Source: Planctomycetota bacterium (lineage in GTDB: Bacteria > Planctomycetota > Planctomycetia > Gemmatales > Gemmataceae). Taken from it: a stretch of 5,148 nucleotides of DNA. A program made the position numbers and the translations under genes. Shown one piece after another: positions 4,589 through 5,148 of the stretch. The stretch is from positions 1 through 5,148 of the forward strand of contig JACQFG010000420.1 in the NCBI GenBank assembly GCA_016200155.1, written 5' to 3'. The notes under the pieces are model-generated. The model was not told the DNA's origin, did no database searches, and saw nothing but the letters and a program-made list of their open reading frames with translations. The number at the start of each line of letters is the position of its first letter. Positions within the stretch are counted from its first letter, which is position 1.

Positions 4589-5148
4589 CGCGCCTCCTTC
4601 TCCGCTTTCAACTTCGCGATCGCGGCCCGGATCTCGGCCTCGTGCGGGATGGGCTTCACCTTGCTCGCATCGAACGGCGGCAACGTCGGCTCCGGCTCGC
4701 CCAGCTCCTTCAAGATCGCCTTGCTGCGTTCGAGCTCGTACCAGTGAATGTACGGCGGCCCTTCGCCCCACGCCCAGCGGTAGCCGTTCAGGGCGCAAGT
4801 GCGAGCTTGTTCGCGGTCGCCGAGGACGAGCCATGCCTCCGCGGCGTACCGGCGTTTTTCGCCGTGGGCGAGTTCGGCACGGGCGTCGTCGGCACGGTCT
4901 AATTTGGCGAGCGCTAGGGCACGCAGGTCGTGGTAGTCGGGGCGAGGCGTTCCCTGGCGATTGACGATCTTCAGTGCGTCGTCGATGGCGTTGAGGGCTG
5001 AACCGCGTTGCTCCCGCCTCAACAGCCATTCGCCATGGATTACATGGAACTGGTGCTGCTCGGCGACACTTCGGTATTTCAACGCAAGTTGGTAGCCGCG
5101 CTGCCAGTCGGATTCAGTCAGTGTCCCCTGGCAAAACTGACTGAAACA
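4570..5148 (-). CDS. TPR-type protein of unknown function, C-terminal part (5' end cut by window)
   Basis: The frame is open from the right edge (first codon 5148-5146) through 192 residues to TGA at 4570-4572. A TTG at 5082 is the first possible internal start, but coding looks continuous across it, so the real start lies outside the window. Residues about 33-120 form helix pairs with TPR-like spacing: GSALNAIDDALKIV, then DYHDLRALALAKLDRADDARAEL, then AAEAWLVLGDREQARTCAL. A distinctive YRWAWGEGPPYIHWYEL (123-139) and a Pro-rich LPPFD follow, then a charged helix EIRAAIAKLKAEKEA and a basic tail ending SKKD. I recall similar YxWAWxxGxPYxHxYEL endings in large planctomycete TPR proteins, but no function is known to me. 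No signal peptide can be judged because the N-terminus is missing. The last five codons and stop fall in a repeated sequence also found after the thioredoxin gene. Confidence 0.8.
   Translation of the reverse strand, partial: CFSQFCQGTLTESDWQRGYQLALKYRSVAEQHQFHVIHGEWLLRREQRGSALNAIDDALKIVNRQGTPRPDYHDLRALALAKLDRADDARAELAHGEKRRYAAEAWLVLGDREQARTCALNGYRWAWGEGPPYIHWYELERSKAILKELGEPEPTLPPFDASKVKPIPHEAEIRAAIAKLKAEKEARASKKD

Overview
The window is GC-rich bacterial DNA with three complete genes and two genes cut by the edges. A planctomycete of the Pirellulales/Gemmatales type is the best guess. The grounds are the combination of a PPC-like domain fused to a TlpA-type thioredoxin, a small membrane-anchored BamE-like protein with a GMS...GCPPG motif, a TPR protein with a YRWAWGEGPPY motif, and GGCGAGCC-core palindromic repeats. 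This is inference from family resemblance; no rRNA or other marker gene is present.

Layout. Bases 1-1173 (+) hold the 3' part of a sensor histidine kinase with a C-terminal receiver domain. Bases 1250-1630 (+) hold a small membrane-anchored hypothetical protein in a locally less GC-rich patch. It converges tail-to-tail, across 43 bases, on rarA, the AAA+ replication/recombination ATPase (minus strand, about 3131 to 1674). Upstream of rarA on the same strand lies a secreted or envelope PPC-thioredoxin fusion protein (4422 to 3232). Upstream of that is the C-terminal end of a TPR-type protein (5148 to 4570, cut by the right edge). The three minus-strand genes point the same way, but each gap holds a large GC hairpin followed, in the direction of transcription, by a T-rich stretch. 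They are therefore probably separate transcription units rather than one operon. No intergenic stretch exceeds 150 bases.

The most interesting material is the repeat structure. The two gaps between the minus-strand genes carry two copies of one module of about 105 bases: a conserved tail, a long hairpin, a T-rich run and then a TAGAAT hexamer. The conserved tail supplies the last codons and stop codon of the TPR gene in one copy and lies just past the stop of the thioredoxin gene in the other. A different inverted repeat with the same GGCGAGCC core sits in frame inside rarA and adds about 24 residues to a linker. The rarA start is also unclear: family resemblance and a GGAG motif point to a non-canonical ATC. 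I see no phage, CRISPR, toxin or other defence system, and no tRNA or rRNA. The genes look like ordinary chromosomal housekeeping and envelope functions with no obvious shared pathway.
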